This document shows, one piece after another, positions 1 through 6,589 of a DNA stretch of 11,492 bases. Origin of the DNA: Gemmatimonadota bacterium (GTDB taxonomy: Bacteria; Gemmatimonadota; Gemmatimonadetes; Longimicrobiales; Longimicrobiaceae); assembly GCA_019348265.1 (NCBI GenBank), contig JAHWJV010000066.1:1-11492 (forward strand), read 5' to 3'. Every line of letters begins with the position of its first letter. Position 1 is the first letter of the stretch. The notes below the pieces were generated by a model. The model did no database searches, was not told the DNA's origin, and saw only the letters and a list, made by a program, of their open reading frames with translations. Made by a program: the position numbers and the translations under genes.

Positions 1-1068
1 GGCGAGCTCGACCGCGGCGGCGAGGTCGTCGAGTGCGGTTCCGACGGCCAGCGGGTGGATCCCGTACTCGTCGACCGCGCGGCGAAGGGTCGGCAGCGCC
101 TCCGGGTCGGAGAGCCGGTCTTCGGCGCCGCTGGCGACGGCGAGCAGGTCGCGAAGCCATTCGCCGAGCGCGAGGAGCTCCGCGGTGAAGTCTCCGCGCC
201 CCCCAGCGGGCGCCTGCGCGTGGGCGGCGGCGAAACGGGGCGTGTCATTAGCGGCGAGCGCCGCCAGCAGGAGCGCGCGGCCCTTGTCGCCAAAGCGCTC
301 GGTCGATCCGGCGCCACCTTCTCCGGGGATGAGCCGCAGAGCGCGTCCAATGGCCCCCTGAGAGGCGCGGGCGACGCGGCGTGCGTCATCAGCCGCGAGG
401 TGGACCTCCTCCAACAGGAAGCCGAATACGTCGTCCTCTTCGAGCGGCCTGAGGCGGATCGGGAGCACTCGCGACCGGATGGTCGGCAGGAGCGCTCCCG
501 GCCGCGACGAGGTCACGATCACGGTGGTGTCGGCGGACGGCTCCTCGAGGAGCTTGAGAAAGGCGTTCGCCGCCTCCTGCGTGGCTTCCTGCGGAACCAT
601 CAGCTCTGCGTCCCCGACGACGAACACCTTCCGACGCCCCATGGCCGGTCGCACTGCCGCCATCTGCTGGATCGTCTGGATCGTCGCTACGAAATACGCC
701 GGGGCCCGCTCGTAGGTCGGAACGTGCGCTGGGCGGTCGCGGCGGAGCTGGAGCTCCTTCGCGCGGTGGTCTTCCAGCTTGTCGCGAATCCTGTCCGATG
801 CTGACTCGGGACGCGGCAGCGGGAAGAACCAGTGCACGTCGGGATGCTCCACCCGCGCGGCTAGGCGGCAGGAGTGGCACTCGCCGCAGGGGCCGTCGCT
901 GGATGGCCGCTCGCAGACCAGTAGCTGAGCGAGCCAGAGTCCGAACCGCTCCTTGCCGACTCCCGACGGACCGTGGAGCAGAACGGACTGGGGGAGGGTA
1001 CCGGAAACTCCGGCCCGGGCGAGGTGCGCCCGGGCTTCTTCGTGCCCCCGCAGGCGTGGGAGCGTCAT
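1..1068 (-). CDS. holB: DNA polymerase III delta' subunit (3' end outside window)
   Basis: Clamp-loader subunit that, with delta and tau/gamma, opens the sliding clamp for loading on primed DNA in the cytoplasm. 356 codons are present without a stop, so the C-terminus lies beyond the left edge. The family's four-cysteine zinc module is intact at C52, C61, C64 and C67, with the 8-2-2 spacing of classical delta'. A P-loop-like GPSGVGKE (33-40) has Glu where Ser/Thr normally sits, in keeping with a non-hydrolysing delta'. The conserved AANAFLKLLEEPSADTT block (167-182) and the SSRPGALLPTIRSR segment (187-200) follow; the SRC motif reads SRV. The ATG at 1068 overlaps the stop of the upstream envC-like gene as ATGA, and GGAG stands 6 bases before it, so translation is probably coupled. 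Family assignment is firm. Confidence 0.93.
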   Translation of the reverse strand, partial: MTLPRLRGHEEARAHLARAGVSGTLPQSVLLHGPSGVGKERFGLWLAQLLVCERPSSDGPCGECHSCRLAARVEHPDVHWFFPLPRPESASDRIRDKLEDHRAKELQLRRDRPAHVPTYERAPAYFVATIQTIQQMAAVRPAMGRRKVFVVGDAELMVPQEATQEAANAFLKLLEEPSADTTVIVTSSRPGALLPTIRSRVLPIRLRPLEEDDVFGFLLEEVHLAADDARRVARASQGAIGRALRLIPGEGGAGSTERFGDKGRALLLAALAANDTPRFAAAHAQAPAGGRGDFTAELLALGEWLRDLLAVASGAEDRLSDPEALPTLRRAVDEYGIHPLAVGTALDDLAAAVELA

Positions 1069-2294
1069 CCGCCGCTCCGCGAACGGAGCCAGGCGAGTGG
1101 GTCCACCGCTTCGCCGCCAGGACCCCTGATCTGGAACTCCATGTGCGGGCCCTCCGGCGTGGCGGTGCCGCCGACGGTGCCGAGCAGCTCGTTCCGCCCG
1201 ACGGTGTCGCCGGTGCGGACCCCTACGCGCTGCAGGTACAGGTACAGGGAGTAGTAGCCGCCGCCGTGGCTCAGCACCACGCTCGGGCCGTAGCCCTCGA
1301 ACGGCCCGGCCATCACCACCGTGCCACCTTCGACCGCACGAACGTGCGATCCGGCGGCCGCCCCGATCCCGACTCCGTTCCAACGGATGGACGTGCCGTT
1401 CGACTGAGTAGCGGGTCCGAAGCGGTAGAGCAGCTCGCCCTGGACCGGCCACGCGAGCGTGCCCAGGTCTCCCGCGGTCAGCGTGCTGGTGTCAGCTGGC
1501 CTGGGTGCGGCGCCCGCAGCGGCCGGGGCTACCCGCGTTCTCTCCAGGTCGGCCAGCAGCCCGCGCAGGCTGCGCTCGTCCGCGTCCAGCCGCGCGAGGC
1601 GACGGGCGGCCGCCTGCTGCCGCGATGCGACGGTCGAGAGCACGCGCTGCTGGGCCGAGCGCAGCTCCGCCAGCTCGTCGCGCATCATCGAGCGCTCCGT
1701 CTGCTCGTCCTGAAGCTGGTTCAAAGACCGGTGCAGGAGCCGCTCCCGGCTGGCGAGCTGGGCCTCCAGCATCGCGACCTCCTTGACCAGCTGGCGATCG
1801 TGCCGCGCGATCAGGAAGAGGTACTTGTAGCGGTTGATCAGCTCGCCGAAGCTGTCGGCGGTGAGGAGAACCTGTACCGCGTTCAGCGGACCTCGCTTGT
1901 AGATGCTCCGCAGCCGGGCATGCAGCACCGCTCTGCGGTCGCCGAGCCGATCGCGCGTCACCATCAGATCGCGCTCCGTCTGCGTCACCTGCGCGTTGCG
2001 CTCGCCGACCTGGTCGCGCAGCGCGTCCAGCGCCGCGGCCGAGCTGCCGACCTGCCGATCGACGCTGCGCATGTCGCTGGTAAGCGCCCGCGCCCGCGCC
2101 TCCATCTCCTTCGCCTCGGTGGTCAGAGCACCACGCTCCTGCCGGATCTGCTCCAGGCGGCGCTGAGTCGGCGTCTGAGCGAAGGCGGTGACAGCGCCGA
2201 GTTCAGGGTTCAAAGTCCACAGTGCAATGTAGAGGAAGGTGCCCCCCACTTTGAACTTCGAACCTTGAACTTTGAACTTGTTCTCCGACTTCAT
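1065..2294 (-). CDS. envC: EnvC-like murein hydrolase activator (degenerate LytM/M23 protein)
   Basis: A 409-residue secreted protein. Residues 1-39 form a signal peptide: basic start, hydrophobic stretch around 17-28, and likely cleavage after AFA (37-39). Residues about 43-252 are a long charged coiled coil. Residues about 278-405 are a LytM/M23 domain with the typical HGGGYYSLY, GPHMEFQIR and VDPLAWL blocks. The peptidase zinc ligands are gone: HxxxD reads WNGVG (305-309) and the second His of HxH is E386. The His of the YAHL motif is Y353; only H384 remains. It therefore should not cut peptidoglycan itself. In E. coli, EnvC has the same layout and activates amidases under FtsEX control, and here the gene directly follows ftsX. 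The start was chosen because its ATG overlaps the ftsX stop as ATGA. The N-terminus is made of repeat-derived sequence (see 2201-2280). Confidence 0.87.
   Translation of the reverse strand: MKSENKFKVQGSKFKVGGTFLYIALWTLNPELGAVTAFAQTPTQRRLEQIRQERGALTTEAKEMEARARALTSDMRSVDRQVGSSAAALDALRDQVGERNAQVTQTERDLMVTRDRLGDRRAVLHARLRSIYKRGPLNAVQVLLTADSFGELINRYKYLFLIARHDRQLVKEVAMLEAQLASRERLLHRSLNQLQDEQTERSMMRDELAELRSAQQRVLSTVASRQQAAARRLARLDADERSLRGLLADLERTRVAPAAAGAAPRPADTSTLTAGDLGTLAWPVQGELLYRFGPATQSNGTSIRWNGVGIGAAAGSHVRAVEGGTVVMAGPFEGYGPSVVLSHGGGYYSLYLYLQRVGVRTGDTVGRNELLGTVGGTATPEGPHMEFQIRGPGGEAVDPLAWLRSRSGG
2201..2280. repeat. Heptamer repeat cluster and imperfect hairpin in the envC-like signal peptide
   Basis: On the plus strand, 2249-2276 holds four tandem 7-base units: CTTTGAA, CTTCGAA, CCTTGAA, CTTTGAA. 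A partial fifth unit follows. The left part, 2201-2216 (GTTCAGGGTTCAAAGT), is an imperfect inverted copy of 2248-2263 with 3 mismatches in 16, giving a hairpin with a loop of about 31 bases. The tract is much richer in A+T than its surroundings. On the minus strand it is translated as the first 30 or so residues of the EnvC-like protein (FKVQGSKFKV, then the reverse arm as LWTLNPEL). It looks like a dispersed repeat element that landed in the gene and was kept in frame; whether it occurs elsewhere in the genome cannot be seen here. Confidence 0.75.
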
Positions 2295-3148
2295 ACAGCC
2301 CGCAGGTGCATTCGGATCGCCACGGCGCTGGAGAGAAGCCCGTACAGCGCCCCAGCCGCGACGCCGATCAGGGCCCAGGTCGGCGGAAGCCACTCCAGCT
2401 CGAAGAGCGTGAGGCTCACCACCCGGAAGGCGGCGAAGGTGAGCCCCGCGGCGAGCAGGCCGCCTACGGAGCCAGCCAGTAACCCTTCGAAGAGGAAGGG
2501 TCGCTGGATGAACCCGTCCGTCGCGCCCACCAGCCGCATGATCTGGATCTCCTCCCTGCGCGCGAATACCGAGATGCGAACCGCGGTCGCGATGATGATC
2601 CCCGCGACGGCGGCGAATGCGCCTCCGATGATGGCGGTGGCGCCGCCGGCGATCTGGCGCAGCGAGACGATCTTCCCCACCCAATCGCGGCCGAAGCTGA
2701 CGTCCTCCACGAACTCGTAGGCCGTGAGTCGCGCGGCGACGCGCTCCAGGTCGGCCGGGGCGCGGCGACCGGATCGCAGGCGAATCTGCAGGGAGGCGGG
2801 GAGCGGGTTCACCTCCAGGTCGGAGAAGACCTCGCGGAACTCCTTGAGCTCCTGAACCGCGGACGCGAGCGCGTCTTCGCGCGAGACGTAGTCGATGCGC
2901 AGCACCTCCGGCATCCCCTGCAGCTCGAGCCCGGCGAGCTGAACCTGCTCGATCGTCGCGTCGTCGCGTAAATAGGCGATCACCTCCACTCGCTCCTCGA
3001 TCCGCTCGATCTGCCGCCGAATGTTGAAGGCGGTAAGGGCGAAGAGGCCGACGACGAAGAGGCTGAGGCTGATTGCGACGACGGAGAGGAGGGCGAGAAG
3101 CGGGGTCCGGCGAAACGCCGAGAACGCCTCGCGAAGCGAATATGGCAT
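2291..3148 (-). CDS. ftsX: Cell division protein FtsX (FtsEX membrane subunit)
   Basis: Integral membrane half of the FtsEX complex, which couples ATP hydrolysis by FtsE to activation of cell-wall hydrolases at the septum through EnvC-type partners. The 285-residue length is normal for FtsX. Four membrane segments are visible at about 17-40, 170-191, 222-247 and 258-279. Between the first and second lies a large extracytoplasmic domain (41-168) with the NPLPASLQIRL block (114-124). The cytoplasmic loop EEIQIMRLVGATDGFIQ (199-215), conserved in the family, follows TM2. The ATG at 3148 shares its A with the ftsE stop (TGATG). The stop overlaps the next start as ATGA. A longer in-frame extension upstream is only the shadow of ftsE. 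Confident call from topology, motifs and neighbours. Confidence 0.93.
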   Translation of the reverse strand: MPYSLREAFSAFRRTPLLALLSVVAISLSLFVVGLFALTAFNIRRQIERIEERVEVIAYLRDDATIEQVQLAGLELQGMPEVLRIDYVSREDALASAVQELKEFREVFSDLEVNPLPASLQIRLRSGRRAPADLERVAARLTAYEFVEDVSFGRDWVGKIVSLRQIAGGATAIIGGAFAAVAGIIIATAVRISVFARREEIQIMRLVGATDGFIQRPFLFEGLLAGSVGGLLAAGLTFAAFRVVSLTLFELEWLPPTWALIGVAAGALYGLLSSAVAIRMHLRAV

Positions 3149-3537
3149 CAGCTCGCAACCTCCTTCTCGACCGCCGCGCCGGAGTCGTACACCACCTCGC
3201 CGTGGCTCATCTCGATCACCCGGAAGGACGGGTTGGCTCGCACCAGGTCGAGGTCGTGAGTGGCCATCACCACGGTCATCCCCGAAGCGTTGATGTCGCG
3301 GAAGAGCTCGAAGACGCCACGCGCCGACCACTCGTCCAGGTTTCCGGTCGGCTCGTCGGCGAGGATGACGACGGGGTCGTTGATAAGCGCCCGGGTGAGC
3401 GCGACGCGCTGCTGCTGCCCGCCGGACAGGCGCCGGTAGGGGGTCCGGGCGACCGGCTCGAGCCCCAGGCGCGCCAGCAGGTCGTCCGGGTCGATCCCGC
3501 GACCGGCCAGGCGGAGCCGTTCTTCGCGACGCGCGAG
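3148..3537 (-). pseudogene. ftsE: FtsE ATPase, C-terminal half only (truncated at a breakpoint)
   Basis: C-terminal half of the ABC-type ATPase that pairs with FtsX. Reading back from the TGA at 3150-3148, the ABC signature LSGGQQQR, Walker B VVILADEP, D-loop GNLDE and H-loop switch MATHD are all intact, and FtsE similarity continues to about GIDPDDLLARLGL. Before that, near 3480-3540, it stops. The A-loop, Walker A (GxxGxGKS) and Q-loop, roughly the first 100-110 residues of a normal protein of about 225, are absent. The minus frame stays open to 3876, but that extension is Arg/Pro-rich noise antisense to a plus-strand gene tail. As it stands this product could not bind ATP normally. Either the chromosome was rearranged or two sequences were joined in assembly; the perfect overlap with ftsX argues that the gene itself was functional. 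The exact 5' limit given is approximate. Confidence 0.85.
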
Positions 3538-3795
3538 AACGCACTGGGACCTGCCGGGAGTGAGTTCATCGCCACCGCCGGACCGAAGCACCCGATGGAC
3601 GTCCGCTTTTCGCCGGATGGGAACGCGCTCTACGTGGCCGATCTCGGCGCGTTCACCGTGAATCTTGCGGGACCGGCGCCGTTCCCGCGGCCGTTCCCCG
3701 GCACCGGCGCCATCTGGCGCATCACCCGGGAGGGCGCGCCGGCCGGAGGGCCCCCGGCGAACCTGTCCCCGCTTCCGCCGCGCGCGCAGCCATGA
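3481..3795 (+). pseudogene. PQQ/sorbosone-dehydrogenase-like beta-propeller protein, C-terminal fragment
   Basis: A plus-strand coding tail of about 104 residues with no start, abutting the broken ftsE. The frame reads VVRVDPATGQAEPFF, then HPMDVRFSPDGNALYVADLG and FPGTGAIWRITR, ending at TGA 3793-3795. The blocks (R/H)PxDVxFSPDGxxLYVADLG and PFPGTGxIWRIxR are typical of the last blade of glucose/sorbosone dehydrogenase-like or NHL/PQQ-type beta-propeller enzymes, which are usually secreted. The bulk of such a protein, several hundred residues, is missing upstream. Up to about 3512 both this frame and the antisense FtsE frame look natural, so the junction cannot be placed to the base. If the break is an assembly artefact, the intact gene would lead the plus-strand cluster that follows. 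The family is a moderate-confidence call; the specific substrate is unknown. Confidence 0.6.
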
Positions 3796-3862
3796 GCTGC
3801 CTGGTGGCCGTGAACTGGCGTGGCGCGGCGCGCACCTGCCCAGAGCGGCGGAGAGTCGTCGC

Positions 3863-4249
3863 GTGAACCGGGTCAACGAGAGCGCCCGAGCGACCGAACA
3901 GCTTCTCCGCCGGGTCGCGACCCTCGAGCACCTCGTCGCCGCGCTCGAGTCGCGGCTCGCTGTCGCGGAACAGCGGCAGGTCGACGGTCAGGCGGTGGTG
4001 TCGGCGGAGCGACAGCGCACGGCGGCGGAGCTAGCCCGCAATCTCGCGGAGCAGGATCGCGCGGCGGCGGAGTCCTATCGCTCGATCTCGGAGGGCGCGC
4101 GCCTCCTGGCGGAGGAGGCGCGCGTCCTGGCGGAGCGCGACCGCGAGGAGCTCGAGATGCTGAGGCGACAGGTCGCCGAGCACCAGGCGCTCATGGGGGA
4201 GATGCACACGGTGTTGTCGGTGCTGGTTCCGAAGTCGCTGGAGAACTGA
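3863..4249 (+). CDS. Small coiled-coil protein of unknown function
   Basis: I do not recognise a family. The 128-residue product is almost entirely alpha-helical and charged, with Ala/Glu/Arg/Gln heptad-like spacing from about residue 8 to 110. Near-repeats LLAEEARVLAER suggest internal duplication. There is no signal peptide, membrane segment or cysteine, so a soluble oligomer is likely. The start is taken as GTG 3863, which has a good ribosome-binding site, GGAGAG at 3850-3855, seven bases upstream. The longer in-frame extension back to 3665 lies on the tail of the dehydrogenase-like gene and is not protein-like. The gene starts 67 bases after that gene's stop and ends 85 bases before the lactonase start. 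A 12-base-pair hairpin lies inside it (4096-4124). High G+C at third positions supports real coding. Confidence 0.7.
   Translation: MNRVNESARATEQLLRRVATLEHLVAALESRLAVAEQRQVDGQAVVSAERQRTAAELARNLAEQDRAAAESYRSISEGARLLAEEARVLAERDREELEMLRRQVAEHQALMGEMHTVLSVLVPKSLEN
4096..4124. repeat. Perfect 12-bp hairpin inside the coiled-coil gene
   Basis: CGCGCGCCTCCT (4096-4107) and AGGAGGCGCGCG (4113-4124) are perfect reverse complements around a 5-base loop, GGCGG. There is no T-run after it, so it does not look like an intrinsic terminator, and it falls in codons for the LLAEEARV part of the coiled coil. It may simply arise from Leu/Ala/Glu/Arg codons in GC-rich DNA, yet its length and perfection are notable. 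Confidence 0.6.
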
Positions 4250-4334
4250 ATTCCCGTCGAGCTCGCGCCGGGCAGCGCGGGTGGTCGACCCTCTTCACTC
4301 TCCCGTCGCTTCAGCAACGTTAACTTCCCGCCCG

Positions 4335-5168
4335 ATGCTCGCGGACGCGCTCGACTCGCACGTGCATTTCTGGAATCCGGGCATGCTCGAGTACCCGTGG
4401 CTCGAAGCCCTTCCCGCGCTCAGACGGCCGTTTCTCCCGCCGGACTTCCGCCTCGCATCCGCCCGGTCGGAAGTGCGGCACGCCGTCTTCGTGGAGGCGA
4501 ACCCTCGGCCCGACCTGTTCCTGGAGGAGGTCCGCTTCGCCGAAGCTCTTCCAGAGGTCGTCGGGATCGTGGCGTTCGCGGATTTGACCGAGCCGGACAC
4601 GCTCCGCGGCCGCCTCGACTCACTGGCGGCACATGCGCGGGTGAAGGGGATCAGGCAGAACATCCAGGGGCAGCCGCCAGGGTTCGCGCTTCAGCCGGCG
4701 TTCGTGAACGGAGTGCGTGAGGCGGGTCGCCGCGGGCTAACCTTCGACCTGTGCGCGACACACGACCAGCTCGTGGAAGTGGCGGAGTTGTGCCGCCGCT
4801 GCCCGGACACCCGACTCGTGCTCGACCACTGCGGCAAGCCGCCGATCCGCGGGGGCAACGCGCCCGGATGGGCGGCCGGTCTGGCGGAGATCGCGTCGCA
4901 GGATCACGTCTGGTGCAAGGTCTCGGGTCTGCTCACGGAAGCGGAGCCCTTCGCCTGGCGCGACGACGATCTCCTCCCTTTCGCTGAGCACGTGGTGAGG
5001 AGCTTCGGACCGGACCGGTTGCTGTACGGAAGCGACTGGCCCGTGCTCACCCTGGCGGGGAATTACAGGGGGTGGTATGAGTTCACGCGGCGCCTGACCG
5101 GCGCCTGGAGCGCCGACGAGACGCAGGCGTTCTATCACGGCAACGCCACCCGGTTCTACCAGCTCTGA
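4335..5168 (+). CDS. Amidohydrolase-2 / COG3618 lactonase, probable L-fuconolactonase
   Basis: A 277-residue TIM-barrel metal-dependent hydrolase of the amidohydrolase superfamily, COG3618 group, whose studied members open sugar-acid lactones such as L-fucono-1,5-lactone. Family hallmarks are all visible: DSHVHFW at 7-13 (metal-binding H9 and H11), KGIRQ at 104-108, LDHCGKP at 163-169, KVSGL at 195-199, YGSDWPV at 231-237 (D234) and the terminal NATRFY at 269-274. The ATG at 4335 puts the HxH motif in its usual place near the N-terminus; a GTG at 4281 in the same frame would add 18 unlike residues. No clear Shine-Dalgarno sequence precedes it. L-fuconate dehydratase begins 18 bases after its stop, which favours fuconolactone as substrate: the lactonase would supply the dehydratase's substrate. 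Rhamnono- or galactonolactone remain possible. Confidence 0.85.
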   Translation: MLADALDSHVHFWNPGMLEYPWLEALPALRRPFLPPDFRLASARSEVRHAVFVEANPRPDLFLEEVRFAEALPEVVGIVAFADLTEPDTLRGRLDSLAAHARVKGIRQNIQGQPPGFALQPAFVNGVREAGRRGLTFDLCATHDQLVEVAELCRRCPDTRLVLDHCGKPPIRGGNAPGWAAGLAEIASQDHVWCKVSGLLTEAEPFAWRDDDLLPFAEHVVRSFGPDRLLYGSDWPVLTLAGNYRGWYEFTRRLTGAWSADETQAFYHGNATRFYQL

Positions 5169-5186
5169 GCTCTTACCGCCGCCTCC

Positions 5187-6485
5187 ATGCCGACGACGAT
5201 CACCAGCCTGCAGGCCCACGACATCCGCTTCCCGACGTCACGGGCGCTGGACGGGTCCGACGCCATGAACCCGGACCCCGACTACTCGGCTGCCTACGTG
5301 GTCCTGGGCACGGACCACCCACGGGCCCTCGAGGGTCATGGGCTCACCTTCACGATCGGGCGCGGAAACGAGCTGTGTGTCGCGGCCGTCCGTGCGCTGG
5401 AGCCGCTGGTTCTCGGCCTCACCCTTGAGACCATCGCCGCGGACATGGCGGGGTTCTGGGGCCGAATTACCGGCGACTCGCAGCTCCGCTGGGTTGGCCC
5501 GGAAAAGGGGGTCATCCACCTGGCGACTGCCGCCGTCGTGAACGCCGTTTGGGATCTCTACGCGAAGTCCGAGGGGAAGCCGCTCTGGAAGCTGCTGTCT
5601 GACATGACGCCGGAGGAGCTGGTGGCATGCGTCGATTTCCGCTACATCGACGACGCCCTCACGCCCGCGGAGGCGGTCGAGCTGCTGACGACGCTGGCGC
5701 CGAGCCGCGCGGAGCGCGAGGCGGAAATGGTCGCGCGCGGATATCCCGCGTACACCACCTCCGCCGGTTGGCTCGGCTACCCGGATGAGAAGATCCGGCA
5801 CCTCTGCCGCGAGGGGGTCGCGGAGGGATGGTCCCACTTCAAGATCAAGGTCGGCCGCGACCTGGAGGACGACCTCCGCCGCGCAGCCATCGTCCGCGAG
5901 GAGATCGGGCCCGAGCGGAAGCTGATGCTGGATGCGAACCAGGTCTGGGGAGTGGGCGAGGCGATCGCCAGCATGCGCGAGCTGGCGCGATTCGACCCCT
6001 GGTGGATCGAGGAGCCCACCAGCCCCGACGACGTGCTCGGTCACGCCGCCATCGCCCGCGCCGTGGCCCCCATCGGAGTCGCCACCGGGGAGCACTGCCA
6101 GAACCGCGTCGTCTTCAAGCAGCTCATGCAGGCGGGCGCGATCCGCTTCTGTCAGATCGATAGCTGTCGGCTCGGCGGGGTCAACGAGGTGCTCGCCGTT
6201 CTGCTCCTGGCGGCGAAGTTCCGGATCCCGGTGTGCCCACATGCCGGCGGCGTCGGGCTCTGCGAGTACGTCCAGCACCTATCGATCTTCGACTACATCT
6301 GCGTGAGCGGGACGCTGGAAGACCGCATCGTCGAGTACGTGGACCACCTGCACGAGCACTTCCTTCACCCCGTCGTTATCCGAGACGGACGCTATCTTCC
6401 GCCCACGGACGCGGGATACAGCATCACGATGAAGCCTGCGTCTCTCCAGGAGTACGCGTTTCCGAACGGCACAGCCTGGCGTTGA
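5187..6485 (+). CDS. fucD: L-fuconate dehydratase (enolase superfamily)
   Basis: Removes water from L-fuconate to give 2-keto-3-deoxy-L-fuconate in the non-phosphorylating L-fucose pathway. The 432-residue length matches bacterial FucD and animal ENOSF1. The mandelate-racemase-type active site is complete: K219 and K221 of the KIK motif, D249 and N251 of LDANQ, E275 of WWIEEP, E302 of ATGEH, and H352 of CPHAGG. From memory, each sits one position beyond the residue known in the Xanthomonas enzyme. The N-terminal capping domain (about 1-130) includes the family's SRALDGSDAMNPDPDYSAAY segment (18-37). The gene lies 18 bases behind the lactonase, presumably in one transcript. No fucose dehydrogenase, ketodeoxyfuconate dehydrogenase, aldolase-like hydrolase, transporter or regulator is in the window. 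It faces the histidine kinase convergently, with a 104-base gap. Confidence 0.93.
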   Translation: MPTTITSLQAHDIRFPTSRALDGSDAMNPDPDYSAAYVVLGTDHPRALEGHGLTFTIGRGNELCVAAVRALEPLVLGLTLETIAADMAGFWGRITGDSQLRWVGPEKGVIHLATAAVVNAVWDLYAKSEGKPLWKLLSDMTPEELVACVDFRYIDDALTPAEAVELLTTLAPSRAEREAEMVARGYPAYTTSAGWLGYPDEKIRHLCREGVAEGWSHFKIKVGRDLEDDLRRAAIVREEIGPERKLMLDANQVWGVGEAIASMRELARFDPWWIEEPTSPDDVLGHAAIARAVAPIGVATGEHCQNRVVFKQLMQAGAIRFCQIDSCRLGGVNEVLAVLLLAAKFRIPVCPHAGGVGLCEYVQHLSIFDYICVSGTLEDRIVEYVDHLHEHFLHPVVIRDGRYLPPTDAGYSITMKPASLQEYAFPNGTAWR

Positions 6486-6589
6486 CCTGGGCCTCGTCGC
6501 TCAACGGCTTCGGAGCGCGCTCCAGGAGCCCTCCGTGGCGCCGACGATCTCGTGGTCCGGGGCAGCCGACCCGGGGGGAACGCGCCCCC

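Noticed and set aside
55..804. A 249-residue plus-strand open frame
   Set aside because: It is antisense to holB, which has its full zinc module and conserved blocks.
2201..2280. CRISPR or attachment-site interpretation of the heptamer cluster
   Set aside because: The units are 7 bases, contiguous without spacers, and no cas or integrase gene is present.
798..2720. A 640-residue plus-strand open frame
   Set aside because: It is antisense to ftsX, the envC-like gene and holB, is Arg/Ala/Pro-rich with no recognisable motif, and arises from GC-rich codon bias.
3148..3876. Full-length 242-residue FtsE including the open N-terminal extension
   Set aside because: The length happens to match FtsE, but residues before about the middle carry no Walker A or Q-loop and are antisense to a plus-strand gene tail.
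5238..6278. A 346-residue minus-strand open frame
   Set aside because: It is the antisense shadow of the L-fuconate dehydratase gene, whose active site is complete on the plus strand.
6512..6523. Palindrome GGAGCGCGCTCC as a terminator after the dehydratase gene
   Set aside because: It has no loop and no T-run, and 12-base GC palindromes are expected by chance in such DNA.
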